A stretch of DNA of 64,000 nucleotides from Flavobacterium palustre (GTDB lineage Bacteria; Bacteroidota; Bacteroidia; Flavobacteriales; Flavobacteriaceae), in NCBI RefSeq assembly GCF_014639535.1, contig NZ_BMGA01000005.1, positions 11,455 through 75,454 on the forward strand, given 5' to 3'. Below are positions 9,031 to 18,415 of the stretch, piece after piece. Position numbers and translations under genes: made by a program. Within the stretch, counting starts at the first letter, position 1, and the number at the start of each line of letters is the position of its first letter. The notes beneath the pieces were generated by a model. The model saw nothing but the letters and a program-made list of their open reading frames with translations. It was not told the DNA's origin and did not search any database.

Positions 9031-9777
9031 TTAATTCCAACGGTTGCTATTAAACTGATTTTTCTTCCAATACCACATAATCAGAAAACCAAATAAAGCT
9101 CCGCCAACGTGGGCAAAATGAGCTATTCCTGTTCCTCCAAAAATAGACTGTCCGGATACTCCTAAATACAAATCAATTAAAACCAAACCCGGCACAAAAT
9201 ATTTGGCTTTTACTGGTACCGGAATAAACATTAAAGCCAATTCGGCATTTGGAAACATAAAAGCAAATGCCACCACAATTCCATAAATAGCTCCGGAGGC
9301 TCCCACTACTGTGCCAACAAAGGCACTTATAAAATTTTGATATTCTGATGCCGTTAAAATCGATTGCCATTGCGTATTGATTTTCCCCTCATTTAACAGT
9401 TTTAAAATCTCTGTCTTTTGAAAACCATGCTCTCCTAAAATACCAATAGCATCATTAAAATAATAATAATTAATTCCTGTATGCAACAAAGCCGCACCTA
9501 ATCCGCAGGAAATATAAAAGAAAAGAAACTTTTGACTCCCCCAAAAATGCTCTAAGGCTGAACCAAATGAATACAAAGCGAACATATTGAATAAAATATG
9601 CATAAAACTGCCGTGCATGAACATGTGTGAAATAATTTGCCAACCATGAAATCCTTGGTTTTCCGGGAAATACATTGCCAATATTTCGTATGCAGGATTA
9701 CCTACTACTAATGTCCCTATAAAGAACAGAATATTTATTATCAATAATTGTTTTACCGTTTCGGTTACATTCATCAT
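9031..9777 (-). CDS. Rhomboid family intramembrane serine protease
   Basis: A second rhomboid of 248 residues with a canonical GASGAIYG (Ser161) and HFAHVGGALFGF (H223), plus HILFNMFALYSFG near 60-72. It has an extended loop (about 105-145) after the second helix. Its start overlaps the mutL stop in an ATGA arrangement, which implies translational coupling. Two dissimilar rhomboids in tandem suggest divided substrate ranges rather than a recent duplication. Confidence 0.94.
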   Translation of the reverse strand: MMNVTETVKQLLIINILFFIGTLVVGNPAYEILAMYFPENQGFHGWQIISHMFMHGSFMHILFNMFALYSFGSALEHFWGSQKFLFFYISCGLGAALLHTGINYYYFNDAIGILGEHGFQKTEILKLLNEGKINTQWQSILTASEYQNFISAFVGTVVGASGAIYGIVVAFAFMFPNAELALMFIPVPVKAKYFVPGLVLIDLYLGVSGQSIFGGTGIAHFAHVGGALFGFLIMWYWKKNQFNSNRWN

Positions 9778-11657
9778 AGTGCAAATTTTTTATCTATATC
9801 TTCCACACGCATGGTGATGAAAGTTGGTTTTTGAAAAGGCGACACATTAGGGTCTTTACAGGCAAAAAGACCGTTTACCAAATTCTCCTGTTCTTTTATC
9901 GTTAAACTTGTTCCTGTTTTTACCGCCAAACTCTTTGCCATCGACTTAGCAATAGTATCATTTTGACTAAAACTATTCTCCGGAATTCCTTGCTGTAAAT
10001 CACTTAATAATTGCTCTAAAAGTATCGAAACCTCACTCTCGGTCACATTTACCGGAATTCCCGAAATCACCACATGATCATTATTAGTTTCTTCAAAAAC
10101 AAATCCGGTATTAATAAGCGAAAGCTTCAATTCGGCCAATAATTCCATTTCAGCTGACGAAAAATACAAATTCAACGGAAATAATAACTGCTGACTCGAT
10201 GCCTGATGCACCGTCATATTCGCTAAAAATTGCTCGTACAAAACCCGCTGATGCGCGCGCTGTTGATCCACAATTACCATTCCAGACTTGATAGGAGAAA
10301 CTATATATTTTTTATGAATTTGATATACATTCTGAACCGCATGCTCTACTTCTTCGTCATTAAATAACGAAGCCGTTACTTCTTCACTTTCAAAAGAAAT
10401 CTCAGCACTTTCTGTCGGAAATTCAGGTTCTTGTTTTAAGCCTACATACAAACTTTCCCAACTTGCTGTCGCAGCAGGTTTTCTGTAACTGGAAGACGAA
10501 CCCGAACCAGAAGAACCTGAACCGGCATAATGCTTATTGACTTTATCATCCGAAAACGGATTAAAAGTACTATCCACCTGAATAGTAGGCATTGCACCTT
10601 CTAAATCTTTATAATGATAAGGCGTGTCTAAATTAGCATCCCGGTCGAAATCCAAAACCGGAGCTACATTAAATTGTCCCAAACTGTGTTTAATGGAAGC
10701 TCTTAAAATAGCATACAAAGCGCTCTCATCATCAAACTTGATTTCAGTTTTGGTAGGATGAATATTGATATCAATAGAATTGGGCGGAACCGATAAATAC
10801 AGAAAATAACTCGGCTGTGCTCCGTCTTTTAAAATTCCGTCATAAGCCGCCATTACCGCATGATGCAAATAACCACTTTTTATAAATCGGTCATTGACAA
10901 AGAAAAACTGCTCTCCCCTGTTTTTTTTAGCAAATTCAGGTTTGCTGACAAATCCCTGAACAGTTACAATTTCGGTATCTTCCTGAACAGGAACTAATTT
11001 TTCATTGGTCTTCCCCGAAAAAACATTCACCACACGTTGTCTTAACGTCGAAATGGGTAAATTATACATTTCGCTACCATTGTGGTAAAATGTAAAATGA
11101 ATATTCGGATGAGCCAAAGCCACACGTTGAAATTCATCAATAATATGTCTATATTCTACGGTATCCGACTTTAGGAAATTGCGTCGGGCGGGAATATTAA
11201 AAAACAAATTTTTAACGGCAAACGAAGTCCCTTTTGGCAAGACCGCTGCTTCCTGAGAAACAAATTTACTTCCTTCGATAACAATTTGGGTACCTAACTC
11301 CTCCTGATCCTGCTTGGTTTTCATTTCCACATGGGCAATCGCCGCAATAGAAGCCAAAGCCTCTCCACGGAAACCTTTCGTATGCAAACTAAACAAATCT
11401 TCGGCATGGCGGATTTTGGAAGTAGCGTGACGCTCAAAACACAAACGGGCATCGGTAACATTCATCCCTTTACCGTTGTCAATTACCTGAACGAGCGACT
11501 TTCCGGCATCTTTTATAATCAACTTGATATCTGTTGCATTAGCATCAACAGCATTTTCAAGCAATTCTTTCACTACCGAAGCCGGTCTTTGGACCACTTC
11601 ACCCGCAGCGATTTGATTAGCAACATGATCAGGAAGTAATTGAATGATACTCGACAT
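9774..11657 (-). CDS. mutL: DNA mismatch repair protein MutL
   Basis: MutL of 627 residues. The N-terminal GHKL ATPase shows the family signatures IAAGEVVQRPASVVKELLEN (about 17-36), DNGKGM (about 61-66) and TKGFRGEALASI (about 93-104). A Gly/Ser-rich linker lies around 380-395. The C-terminal endonuclease motif DQHAxxExxxxE is degenerate (DQQRAHQRVLYE, 464-475), and the late CPHGRP element reads SPFQKP, so nicking activity is doubtful. Transcription probably continues into the two rhomboids and the EEP gene. Confidence 0.96.
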   Translation of the reverse strand: MSSIIQLLPDHVANQIAAGEVVQRPASVVKELLENAVDANATDIKLIIKDAGKSLVQVIDNGKGMNVTDARLCFERHATSKIRHAEDLFSLHTKGFRGEALASIAAIAHVEMKTKQDQEELGTQIVIEGSKFVSQEAAVLPKGTSFAVKNLFFNIPARRNFLKSDTVEYRHIIDEFQRVALAHPNIHFTFYHNGSEMYNLPISTLRQRVVNVFSGKTNEKLVPVQEDTEIVTVQGFVSKPEFAKKNRGEQFFFVNDRFIKSGYLHHAVMAAYDGILKDGAQPSYFLYLSVPPNSIDINIHPTKTEIKFDDESALYAILRASIKHSLGQFNVAPVLDFDRDANLDTPYHYKDLEGAMPTIQVDSTFNPFSDDKVNKHYAGSGSSGSGSSSSYRKPAATASWESLYVGLKQEPEFPTESAEISFESEEVTASLFNDEEVEHAVQNVYQIHKKYIVSPIKSGMVIVDQQRAHQRVLYEQFLANMTVHQASSQQLLFPLNLYFSSAEMELLAELKLSLINTGFVFEETNNDHVVISGIPVNVTESEVSILLEQLLSDLQQGIPENSFSQNDTIAKSMAKSLAVKTGTSLTIKEQENLVNGLFACKDPNVSPFQKPTFITMRVEDIDKKFAL

Positions 11658-11671
11658 TTTTTCAGTTTTCA

Positions 11672-11692
11672 GTCCCGACAGTCATCGGGATT
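11672..11692. repeat. Degenerate CCCGA...TCGGG palindrome
   Basis: TCCCGACAGTCATCGGGA, upstream of mutL, is a mismatched relative of the palindromes at 6971 and 14,620. It is recorded as a member of a dispersed intergenic repeat family. Confidence 0.5.
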
Positions 11693-11775
11693 AGTATTCA
11701 AAGGATAACTAAGCCCAGCAAATTTAATAAATTTTGGCTGGCTTTCCTCCTTTTGCAAATCATAAATAAAACAAA

Positions 11776-11810
11776 AAACCTATACTATTTAGTCAGAATA
11801 GTATAGGTTT
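11776..11810 (-). terminator. Hairpin downstream of ribH
   Basis: A perfect 14-bp stem AAACCTATACTATT (11776-11789) / AATAGTATAGGTTT (11797-11810) with a 7-base loop. On the minus strand the stem is followed by TTTTGTTTTATT, so it should end the TPR-ribH transcript. Confidence 0.8.
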
Positions 11811-11829
11811 CATTTTGAATTATTTAGTC

Positions 11830-12405
11830 TTACTCTTTTAATTCTAATGGTGTTCCTTCATCTAATTGAATTGCTCCCGAAGTCAACAAATTTTGCTGCA
11901 CATAATCATGAGTCAAAGAAGCCTGTTGACGGATGTAAGCCATTTTGATAGCCGCAATCGCTGCTTCAGTTCCCTTATTTCCATGAATTCCGCCACTTCT
12001 GTCAATAGATTGCTGCATCGTATTATCGGTCAACACACAAAAAATTACCGGAATATCCGTTTGCACATTCAAATCTTTAATTCCCTGAGTTACACCTTCG
12101 CAAACAAAATCAAAATGCTTGGTTTGTCCCTGGATCACACAACCTATAGCAATTACAGCATCTACCTTTTGAGTTTGCAACATTTTTTTTGCTCCATAAA
12201 TCAACTCAAAACTCCCAGGAACATTCCATCGGATGATATTTTCAGCCGGAACTTCATTGTCTAAAAAAGCTTCTTCCGCTCCTTTATACAAACCTTCTGT
12301 TATATTGTCATTCCACTCTGAAACTACAACCCCAAAACGAAAATCTTTTGCGCTTGGAAGTGTACTCTTATCGTAAACTGATAAATTTTTATTAATCGTT
12401 GCCAT
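11830..12405 (-). CDS. ribH: 6,7-dimethyl-8-ribityllumazine synthase
   Basis: Lumazine synthase of 191 residues, the penultimate step of riboflavin synthesis. It condenses 5-amino-6-ribitylamino-uracil with 3,4-dihydroxy-2-butanone 4-phosphate. Family features are VVVSEWND near 26-33, NIIRWNVPGSFELIYGAK near 56-73, the conserved AIGCVIQGQTKHFDFVCEGV near 85-104, and PVIFCVLT near 119-126. A slightly long N-terminus and C-terminal tail are common in flavobacteria. It follows the TPR gene by 99 bases. Confidence 0.96.
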   Translation of the reverse strand: MATINKNLSVYDKSTLPSAKDFRFGVVVSEWNDNITEGLYKGAEEAFLDNEVPAENIIRWNVPGSFELIYGAKKMLQTQKVDAVIAIGCVIQGQTKHFDFVCEGVTQGIKDLNVQTDIPVIFCVLTDNTMQQSIDRSGGIHGNKGTEAAIAAIKMAYIRQQASLTHDYVQQNLLTSGAIQLDEGTPLELKE

Positions 12406-12504
12406 ATCAAATTTATTTTTTTAGACTTTGAAATTATAAATAAAAATTGGTGATTACAAGTATTTAATTCCCTGCAATCACCAATTTTTAAATGTTGTTT
12501 TGTA

Positions 12505-13278
12505 TTATTCAGATAAACCAATCAAAGCGTCAACTGAAGCTGCTTCCGGAGCATTTTCGTATTTTTCTTTGATTTCTGTAAAATATTTTAAAGCGTCTTC
12601 TTTTTGCCCTAACTCCAATGCTGTTTTTCCGGCTTTCATCAAGAAACGAGGCGTAGTGAAATCATTTTTATTAGACTCCGCTGCTTTTACATAATAATCC
12701 AAAGCTTCTTTTGGTTGATTTTTCTCAGCATAAGCATCTCCGATAGCACCTTTTGCCATAGCACTTAAAACAATATCATCCGATTTGAATTTTTCTAAAT
12801 ATTCAATTGCTTCAGCAAATTTACCTGTATTCAAATAAGCGATACCTGCATAATAATTCGCTAAATTCCCTGCTGAAGTTCCTGAATATTCGTCAGCTAT
12901 TTTAACGAATCCAAATTTCCCTTCTGAACCGTTTAATGATAATTTATACAATGAATCACTGGCAACACCGCTACTGGCTTGTTGGAAATTTTGTTGTGCC
13001 ACAAACATTTCGCTTGCCGCTTCTTCTTCTTTAGGCCCACTTATAAATTTTTCATAAGCTACATACCCTACAGTTAGTAAAGCAATAGCTCCTACTACAC
13101 CAATAATGATTTTTTGGTTTTTAGCTACCCAGTCTTCCGTTTTTGATGCAGTTTCGTCTAATTTAGAAAAAACCTCAGCAGTAGTACTGTTTTTTTCGTC
13201 AATTACTACTTCTTCTACCGCCTCTTTTACTTCTTTTTCTTTTGGTGCTTTATATCCTCTTTTATTGTACGTAGCCAT
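12505..13278 (-). CDS. Tetratricopeptide repeat membrane protein (YfgM-like)
   Basis: A 257-residue protein with a charged cytoplasmic N-terminus, one membrane helix (IIIGVVGAIALLTVGYVAYE, about 57-76) and a TPR-rich region outside the inner membrane (about 125-250). The arrangement resembles YfgM, an ancillary protein of the Sec translocon and periplasmic chaperones, but identity with that family is inferred from topology. It lies upstream of ribH and divergent from recF. A TAnnTTTG box precedes it. Confidence 0.85.
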   Translation of the reverse strand: MATYNKRGYKAPKEKEVKEAVEEVVIDEKNSTTAEVFSKLDETASKTEDWVAKNQKIIIGVVGAIALLTVGYVAYEKFISGPKEEEAASEMFVAQQNFQQASSGVASDSLYKLSLNGSEGKFGFVKIADEYSGTSAGNLANYYAGIAYLNTGKFAEAIEYLEKFKSDDIVLSAMAKGAIGDAYAEKNQPKEALDYYVKAAESNKNDFTTPRFLMKAGKTALELGQKEDALKYFTEIKEKYENAPEAASVDALIGLSE

Positions 13279-13300
13279 TTAAAAATAATTTAGTGAACCG

Positions 13301-13308
13301 CAAAAATA
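13301..13308 (-). promoter_or_regulatory. Predicted promoter -7 box of the TPR gene
   Basis: TATTTTTG on the minus strand, 23 bases before the start codon, matches TAnnTTTG. Confidence 0.5.
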
Positions 13309-13521
13309 AAATTTTTATTCAAACCCACGCAAAAAAACCAATTTTTTATATCTAAATCGAAAATATTTTTACTTTATTGGAATTAGAACAAATTCAGCCA
13401 CATTTTTTTTGAGACAGAAACCAATTCAAAAGCCATTTATATCGATATTTTTCAATAATTTGCAGCCACTTTTAAAACCTACGCAAAAACAGCAAATACG
13501 GCAACAGCAGCAGCAACCAAA

Positions 13522-14601
13522 ATGTATTTAAAAAAAATTTCCTTATTCAATTATAAAAATTTTTCGGAAGCCAGTTTCGAATTTGACGGTAAAATAATCT
13601 GTTTTGTGGGTAAAAACGGTATTGGAAAAACCAATGTTTTGGACGCTATTTACCATTTGTCTTATGGAAAAAGTTACTTCAATCCGCTGGCGGTTCAAAA
13701 TATCAAACACGGCGAAGAGTTTTTTGTTATTGATGCCGAATTCATCAAAAATGAACGAATCGAACAACTGGTTTGCAGCTTAAAAAAAGGGCAAAAAAAA
13801 GTACTCAAACGCAACGGCAAAGCCTACGACAAATTCTCGGATCATATTGGTTTTATTCCGCTCGTAATTATTTCTCCGGCCGACAGGGATTTAATTATCG
13901 AAGGCAGCGAAACCCGCCGAAAGTTTATTGACAGCATTATTTCCCAACTCGATTCACATTATTTACAACAGTTGATTCAGTACCAAAAAGTAATGAGTCA
14001 GCGCAACGCCCTGTTGAAATATTTTGCTCTTAATCATGTTTTTGACAACGATACCTTATCTATATATAATGAGCAACTCAACGATTTTGGGAAATACATT
14101 TTCGAAAAAAGAAAAGAATTCATCGCTGAGTTTATTCCGATTTTCAACGCCCATCATCACGCCATTACAGATTCACAGGAATCAGTCCAATTAGTCTATG
14201 AAAGTCATTTATTTGAAAATGATTTATTGACACTTTTACAGCAAAATATCAACAAAGACCGAGCCTTACATTATACCAGTATGGGAATCCACAAAGACGA
14301 TTTATCGTTTGAAATCGACAATCATCCCATTAAAAAATTTGGTTCACAAGGCCAACAAAAATCATTCCTGATTGCCTTGAAACTGGCTCAGTTTGAATTC
14401 CTGAAGAAACAAAGTGGCGTAAAACCGATTTTATTATTTGATGATATTTTTGACAAACTGGACGAAACCCGCGTTGCTAAAATTGTCGAAATGGTCAACT
14501 CCGATACTTTTGGGCAACTTTTTATTTCAGATACCCATCCTGAACGTACCGAAGCTATTGTAAAATTGACGCATCAGTCGTATAAAATATTTAACTTATA
14601 G
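13522..14601 (+). CDS. recF: DNA replication and repair protein RecF
   Basis: RecF of 359 residues, an SMC-like ATPase that helps load RecA at single-strand gaps. Walker A GKNGIGKT is at residues 30-37, the ABC-type signature region GSQGQQKSF near 280-288 and Walker [13 protein letters not shown] near 303-314. The length is normal. Its promoter region is shared with the divergent TPR gene (243 bases). Confidence 0.95.
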   Translation: MYLKKISLFNYKNFSEASFEFDGKIICFVGKNGIGKTNVLDAIYHLSYGKSYFNPLAVQNIKHGEEFFVIDAEFIKNERIEQLVCSLKKGQKKVLKRNGKAYDKFSDHIGFIPLVIISPADRDLIIEGSETRRKFIDSIISQLDSHYLQQLIQYQKVMSQRNALLKYFALNHVFDNDTLSIYNEQLNDFGKYIFEKRKEFIAEFIPIFNAHHHAITDSQESVQLVYESHLFENDLLTLLQQNINKDRALHYTSMGIHKDDLSFEIDNHPIKKFGSQGQQKSFLIALKLAQFEFLKKQSGVKPILLFDDIFDKLDETRVAKIVEMVNSDTFGQLFISDTHPERTEAIVKLTHQSYKIFNL

Positions 14602-14607
14602 TTTTTT

Positions 14608-14703
14608 TTTAAACCGCAATCCCGATAGCTATCGGGACACTAAGTTTTTTTAGTAAAGAAAAAAGAAAAAATCTGTGATAATCTGTGTAATCTGCGGTTA
14701 AAA
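14608..14703. repeat. Long inverted repeat after recF, with the TCCCGATAGCTATCGGGA palindrome
   Basis: Outer arms TTTAAACCGCA (14,608-14,618) and TGCGGTTAAA (14,693-14,702) enclose the 18-bp palindrome at 14,620-14,637 and AATCTGTGATAATCTGTGTAA. It combines two of the repeat words seen separately near 6.2 and 7.0 kb. Confidence 0.7.
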
Positions 14704-14771
14704 TTTTATTATTAAATCTATTAAAGTCTGTCGTTTTAACTATTTTTGATACTATCTAAAATTCAAATGTG

Positions 14772-15161
14772 ATGAAATTCAAAACCTTATTCTCAATACT
14801 TTTCTTATTCACTTTATTTTCCTGCCAAGCTCAAACTTCAAAAAACATCAAAACCATTGAAGCTCCTGCTTTCGCAAAAGAAATAAAGACAAACAAAAAA
14901 CCACAAATTCTGGATGTTCGTACTCCGGCAGAATTTGCCGAAGGACATATTGAGAATGCTGTAAATGTGGATTGGCAAGGAGAAAACTTTGTTAAAAATG
15001 CTGAGAAATTCGATAAAAACAAAGCTGTTTATGTGTATTGCCGAAGTGGTAAACGAAGCTTAAAAGCATCCGAAAAACTGGAAGCATTAGGATTCAAAAA
15101 AATCTATAATTTAGATGGAGGCTTCCTTAAATGGAGCGCCGAAGCCAAAACAGCAAAATAA
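14772..15161 (+). CDS. Rhodanese-like domain lipoprotein
   Basis: A 129-residue lipoprotein. A signal peptide with lipobox (FTLFSC, Cys about 18) is followed by a single rhodanese domain with LDVRTPAEFAEGHIENAVN and the active loop CRSGKRS. The cysteine suggests sulfur transfer or thiol chemistry in the periplasm. An ATG at 14,772 is chosen over the GTG directly before it because it gives a cleaner lipoprotein signal. The next gene follows after 30 bases. Confidence 0.9.
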   Translation: MKFKTLFSILFLFTLFSCQAQTSKNIKTIEAPAFAKEIKTNKKPQILDVRTPAEFAEGHIENAVNVDWQGENFVKNAEKFDKNKAVYVYCRSGKRSLKASEKLEALGFKKIYNLDGGFLKWSAEAKTAK

Positions 15162-15191
15162 AAACCCTACAACAATCAAAAAACACCCCTA

Positions 15192-15869
15192 ATGCTTACA
15201 AAAGAATCATTGCAATTTTTAGACGACTTAAGAGCCAATAACAATCGTGAATGGTTTCAGGACAATAAAAAACGATACGAGATTTTCAAAAAAGACTACC
15301 ATCAGTTAGTGAGTGATTTCCTCGATGCCATGAAACCAATGGATCCTGCATTAGAAATGCTCGAAATTAAAAATTGTACTTTCAGAATCAACAGGGACAT
15401 TCGATTTTCTAAGGATAAATCACCTTACAAATCCCATTTGGGCGTTTGGTTGTCTTCCGGTTTAAAAGATGCTAATCGCACAGGATATTACGTTCACATC
15501 GAGAGAGGAGCCAGTTTTATAGCGGGAGGATTTTATTCGCCGGATCCGGACCAATTGAAAAAAATACGCAAAGAAATTGCGTTTTTCTACGAAGACTTAG
15601 AAGCTATTTTGAACGAACCTAATTTTAAAAGAGAATTTGGCGATTTTAGCCGAAATGAAAAAAGCGTACTCAAAAGTCCACCCAGAGATTACGAAAAAGA
15701 TCATCCTGCCATTGAATTTTTAAAATTAAAAAGTTTTGAAACTGTTCAAAAAATTGATATTTCAGAAGTATTAGAAAAAGACTTTGTTGCTAAAATGAGT
15801 CAAAAATTAATCCTTCTAAAACCACTGAACGAATTCATGAATCGCGCTTTAGAAACGGACGAATTTTAG
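15192..15869 (+). CDS. DUF2461 domain protein
   Basis: A 225-residue protein of the DUF2461/TIGR02453 family. It begins with the usual FLDDLRANNNREWFQDNKKRYE and contains NRDIRFSKDKSPYKSHLGVWLS. The central GGFYSPDPDQLKKIRKEI fits the family. No signal peptide is visible. Function is unknown. It is likely co-transcribed with the rhodanese lipoprotein. Confidence 0.9.
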   Translation: MLTKESLQFLDDLRANNNREWFQDNKKRYEIFKKDYHQLVSDFLDAMKPMDPALEMLEIKNCTFRINRDIRFSKDKSPYKSHLGVWLSSGLKDANRTGYYVHIERGASFIAGGFYSPDPDQLKKIRKEIAFFYEDLEAILNEPNFKREFGDFSRNEKSVLKSPPRDYEKDHPAIEFLKLKSFETVQKIDISEVLEKDFVAKMSQKLILLKPLNEFMNRALETDEF

Positions 15870-15888
15870 TAAGTATCCTGAACCTTTT

Positions 15889-15992
15889 TTTAACCGCTAA
15901 GAACACAAAGTTTGCGCAAAGTACCCTAAACTTTGTGTTCTTTGCGTTTTAAAAGACAATAAATAATCTTTCATTTAATCTTTGCGGTTAAA
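15889..15992. repeat. Nested inverted repeat after the DUF2461 gene
   Basis: An inner perfect stem AGAACACAAAGTTT (15,900-15,913) / AAACTTTGTGTTCT (15,928-15,941) lies inside an outer pair TTTAACCGC (15,889) / GCGGTTAAA (15,984). It starts 20 bases after the stop codon. The word CTTTGCGGTTAAA also appears near 14.7 and 17.2 kb. Confidence 0.75.
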
Positions 15993-16044
15993 CATTTTTG
16001 AAAACTCAAGGAAATCTTTTTAATCTGTGGCAAATAAATAATTG

Positions 16045-17115
16045 ATGAAAAAAAGAAAAATACTTTTCCTTGGAGAATCCTATCGTGCCGATGCTATTAC
16101 CTGGACGAATGGTCTAAAGGAATTTGGCGATTTTGAGCTAATTACCTGGGAACTGCAAACACCCAATACTACTTTTTTAAACAGAATAAAAAGAACACTG
16201 GAATTTGGCTTCGCTCCTATTGCTATTCGAAAAATCATTCGCCAGCAAAAACCGGATATGATTATTGCCGAGAGAACCACCAGTTACGGATTTCTGGCAG
16301 CACTTTCAGGACTAAAACCCTCAGCGATTGCCCAACAAGGCAAAACGGATCTATGGCCTGAAAATTCTATCACGATTCCGCTAAAGAAGATTTTACAAAA
16401 TTACGCCTTTAAAAAAGCCACGCTTATCCATGCCTGGGGTCCTGTAATGGCGGAACACATGAAAAATTCAGGGGTTGATATGGAAAAGGTTTTAGTATTA
16501 CCAAAAGGAATTGATTTAAACGTATTCGAAAATAAAAACACTGCCCTTTCAAATAAAATTTCGGCTATTGTTACTCGTTCGCTATTGCCGGAATACCGAC
16601 ACGAAGTTATTCTACAGGCTTTTTCCTTATTAAATCAAAGAAAAATCGACTTTACCTTAACCATTGTGGGCGATGGAAAAAAATTAGATTTTTTAAAAGA
16701 TTTAGCAAAGAAAATGCAAATTGAAAACAAAGTCATTTTCACGGGCAGAATTCCAAATACCGAACTTCCTAAATTATTACAACAATCCAATATTTACATC
16801 AGCATGCCCGTAACCGAAGGCGTTTCAGCCTCTTTATTTGAAGCCATGGCTTGCGGTTGTTATCCTTTGGTAAGCGACATTCCCGGAAACCAAAGTTGGA
16901 TTCGCCATCGTGACAACGGACAATTAATTACTACTGACGATGCTGAAATGCTTGCCGAGGAATTGATTTGGGCTTTTGAAAATCCGGACATTCGAAATAA
17001 GGCGGTTTTAAGCAACCGCGAATTCATAGAAAACCATATGAATTACGAAACCAACATGAAAATCATCGCCGATAAATACCACGAATTAATTGACGAACAC
17101 ACTTCAAAAAATTAA
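16045..17115 (+). CDS. Glycosyltransferase family 4 protein
   Basis: A 356-residue GT4-type (GT-B fold) glycosyltransferase, probably for a surface polysaccharide or lipid-linked sugar. The acceptor half opens KRKILFLGESYRADA. The donor-binding half has IVTRSLLPEYRHEVILQAF, IVGDGKKLDFL and the EX7E-type element EGVSASLFEAMACGCYPLVS. The ATG at 16,045 is preferred to the TTG one codon before. Sugar specificity cannot be read. It is followed directly by a perfect inverted repeat. Confidence 0.88.
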   Translation: MKKRKILFLGESYRADAITWTNGLKEFGDFELITWELQTPNTTFLNRIKRTLEFGFAPIAIRKIIRQQKPDMIIAERTTSYGFLAALSGLKPSAIAQQGKTDLWPENSITIPLKKILQNYAFKKATLIHAWGPVMAEHMKNSGVDMEKVLVLPKGIDLNVFENKNTALSNKISAIVTRSLLPEYRHEVILQAFSLLNQRKIDFTLTIVGDGKKLDFLKDLAKKMQIENKVIFTGRIPNTELPKLLQQSNIYISMPVTEGVSASLFEAMACGCYPLVSDIPGNQSWIRHRDNGQLITTDDAEMLAEELIWAFENPDIRNKAVLSNREFIENHMNYETNMKIIADKYHELIDEHTSKN

Positions 17116-17184
17116 ACCATTAAGAAATTTAAGTTTCATTAAGCAGTCCTTTTTTAAATTTTCTTAAATTTCTTAATGGTTTAA
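17112..17184. repeat. Perfect 22-bp inverted repeat at a stop codon
   Basis: Arms at 17,112-17,133 and 17,163-17,184 (beginning TTAAACCATTAAG and ending CTTAATGGTTTAA) are exact reverse complements separated by 29 bases. The left arm contains the stop codon of the glycosyltransferase. The same core ACCATTAAG occurs near 20,083 and in the repeat at 61,370. Confidence 0.85.
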
Positions 17185-17270
17185 AGAAACTTTGTGACTT
17201 TGCGGTAAAATCAAAAATTATAATTCTTACTTTTGAACCGCAAATTCAATCTTAAAAAGCACTTTCTTTT

Positions 17271-18284
17271 ATGGAAATTCTACACAATTTTTCTTTAAAA
17301 AACTACAATACTTTTGGCATTGAAGCCAAAGCCAGACAATTTGTTGCGGTTCACTCCGTAGCCGAATTGAAAACGGTTTTGAAAGAACACCAAAACGAAA
17401 AGAAATTTATTTTGGGCGGTGGCAGCAATATGCTTTTAACAAAAGATATTGAGGCTTTAGTGATTCATATTGATTTAAAAGGCAAAAAAATCATCAAAGA
17501 AGACGATGATTTCGTTTGGATTGAAGGTCAGGCTGGTGAAAACTGGCACAAATTTGTACTTTGGAATATTGATCAAAATTTTGGCGGATTGGAAAATATG
17601 TCACTGATTCCGGGGAATGTGGGGACAACTCCGGTACAAAACATTGGCGCTTATGGTGCTGAAATCAAAGATACATTTGTTTCCTGCGAAGCCATCCATA
17701 TTGCCACTCAGGAAATGAAAACTTTCACCAATGCCGAATGCAATTTTGGATACAGAGAAAGTATTTTTAAACATGAAGTAAAAGACCAATACATCATTAC
17801 TTCGGTAGTTTTTAAACTCACAAAACGCAATCATAAAATCAACACTTCATATGGTGATATTTTAGGAGAACTGACTCAAAAAGGCATCGAAAATCCGGGA
17901 TTAAAAGACGTAAGCAATGCTGTAATTGCCATCAGACAAAGTAAATTACCCGATCCAAAAGAACTGGGAAATAGCGGTAGTTTTTTCAAAAATCCAATTG
18001 TTTTGAAAGTTGATTTTGAAAAAATCCACCAAAAATTCCCTGAGATGAAATTCTACGATGTTTCGGCAACAGAAGTCAAAGTTCCTGCGGGCTGGCTGAT
18101 TGAACAGGCTGGTTTTAAAGGTAAACGCTTTGGCGATGCAGGAGTTCATAAAAACCAAGCCTTGGTTATAGTGAATTATGGCAATGCAACGGGACAGGAA
18201 ATTCTGGAAGTTTCTAAAAAAGTACAACAAACTGTTTTTGAAACCTTTGGAATCCAAATTGAAGCCGAAGTAAACATCATTTAA
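17271..18284 (+). CDS. murB: UDP-N-acetylmuramate dehydrogenase
   Basis: MurB of 337 residues, an FAD enzyme that reduces UDP-GlcNAc-enolpyruvate to UDP-MurNAc in peptidoglycan synthesis. FAD-binding LGGGSNMLL is near 48-56 and GNVGTTPVQNIGAYGAE near 116-132. The catalytic serine is in GNSGSFFKNP near 233-242, and the catalytic glutamate is in the terminal EAEVNII. It has the longer type I architecture of E. coli MurB. Confidence 0.96.
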   Translation: MEILHNFSLKNYNTFGIEAKARQFVAVHSVAELKTVLKEHQNEKKFILGGGSNMLLTKDIEALVIHIDLKGKKIIKEDDDFVWIEGQAGENWHKFVLWNIDQNFGGLENMSLIPGNVGTTPVQNIGAYGAEIKDTFVSCEAIHIATQEMKTFTNAECNFGYRESIFKHEVKDQYIITSVVFKLTKRNHKINTSYGDILGELTQKGIENPGLKDVSNAVIAIRQSKLPDPKELGNSGSFFKNPIVLKVDFEKIHQKFPEMKFYDVSATEVKVPAGWLIEQAGFKGKRFGDAGVHKNQALVIVNYGNATGQEILEVSKKVQQTVFETFGIQIEAEVNII

Positions 18285-18354
18285 AATCAAAAATTAGACA
18301 GAAAATTTTCTTTAAAATTCATATTGTATCATTTTCAAATCCTAATTCTATTTA

Positions 18355-18362
18355 TACCTTTG
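18355..18362 (+). promoter_or_regulatory. Predicted promoter of the GT2/sigma pair
   Basis: TACCTTTG matches TAnnTTTG, 54 bases before the GT2 start codon. A T-rich -33-like stretch lies about 18 bases upstream. Confidence 0.45.
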
Positions 18363-18415
18363 CACTGTCCTTTCCTGAGGCTTCGGGATGGGGATTAAAC
18401 AATCTTTAAACTCAG

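Noticed and set aside
11331-11639. Reading frame on the plus strand inside mutL
   Set aside because: It lies wholly opposite the strongly conserved MutL ATPase domain and has no family features; it is a shadow frame.
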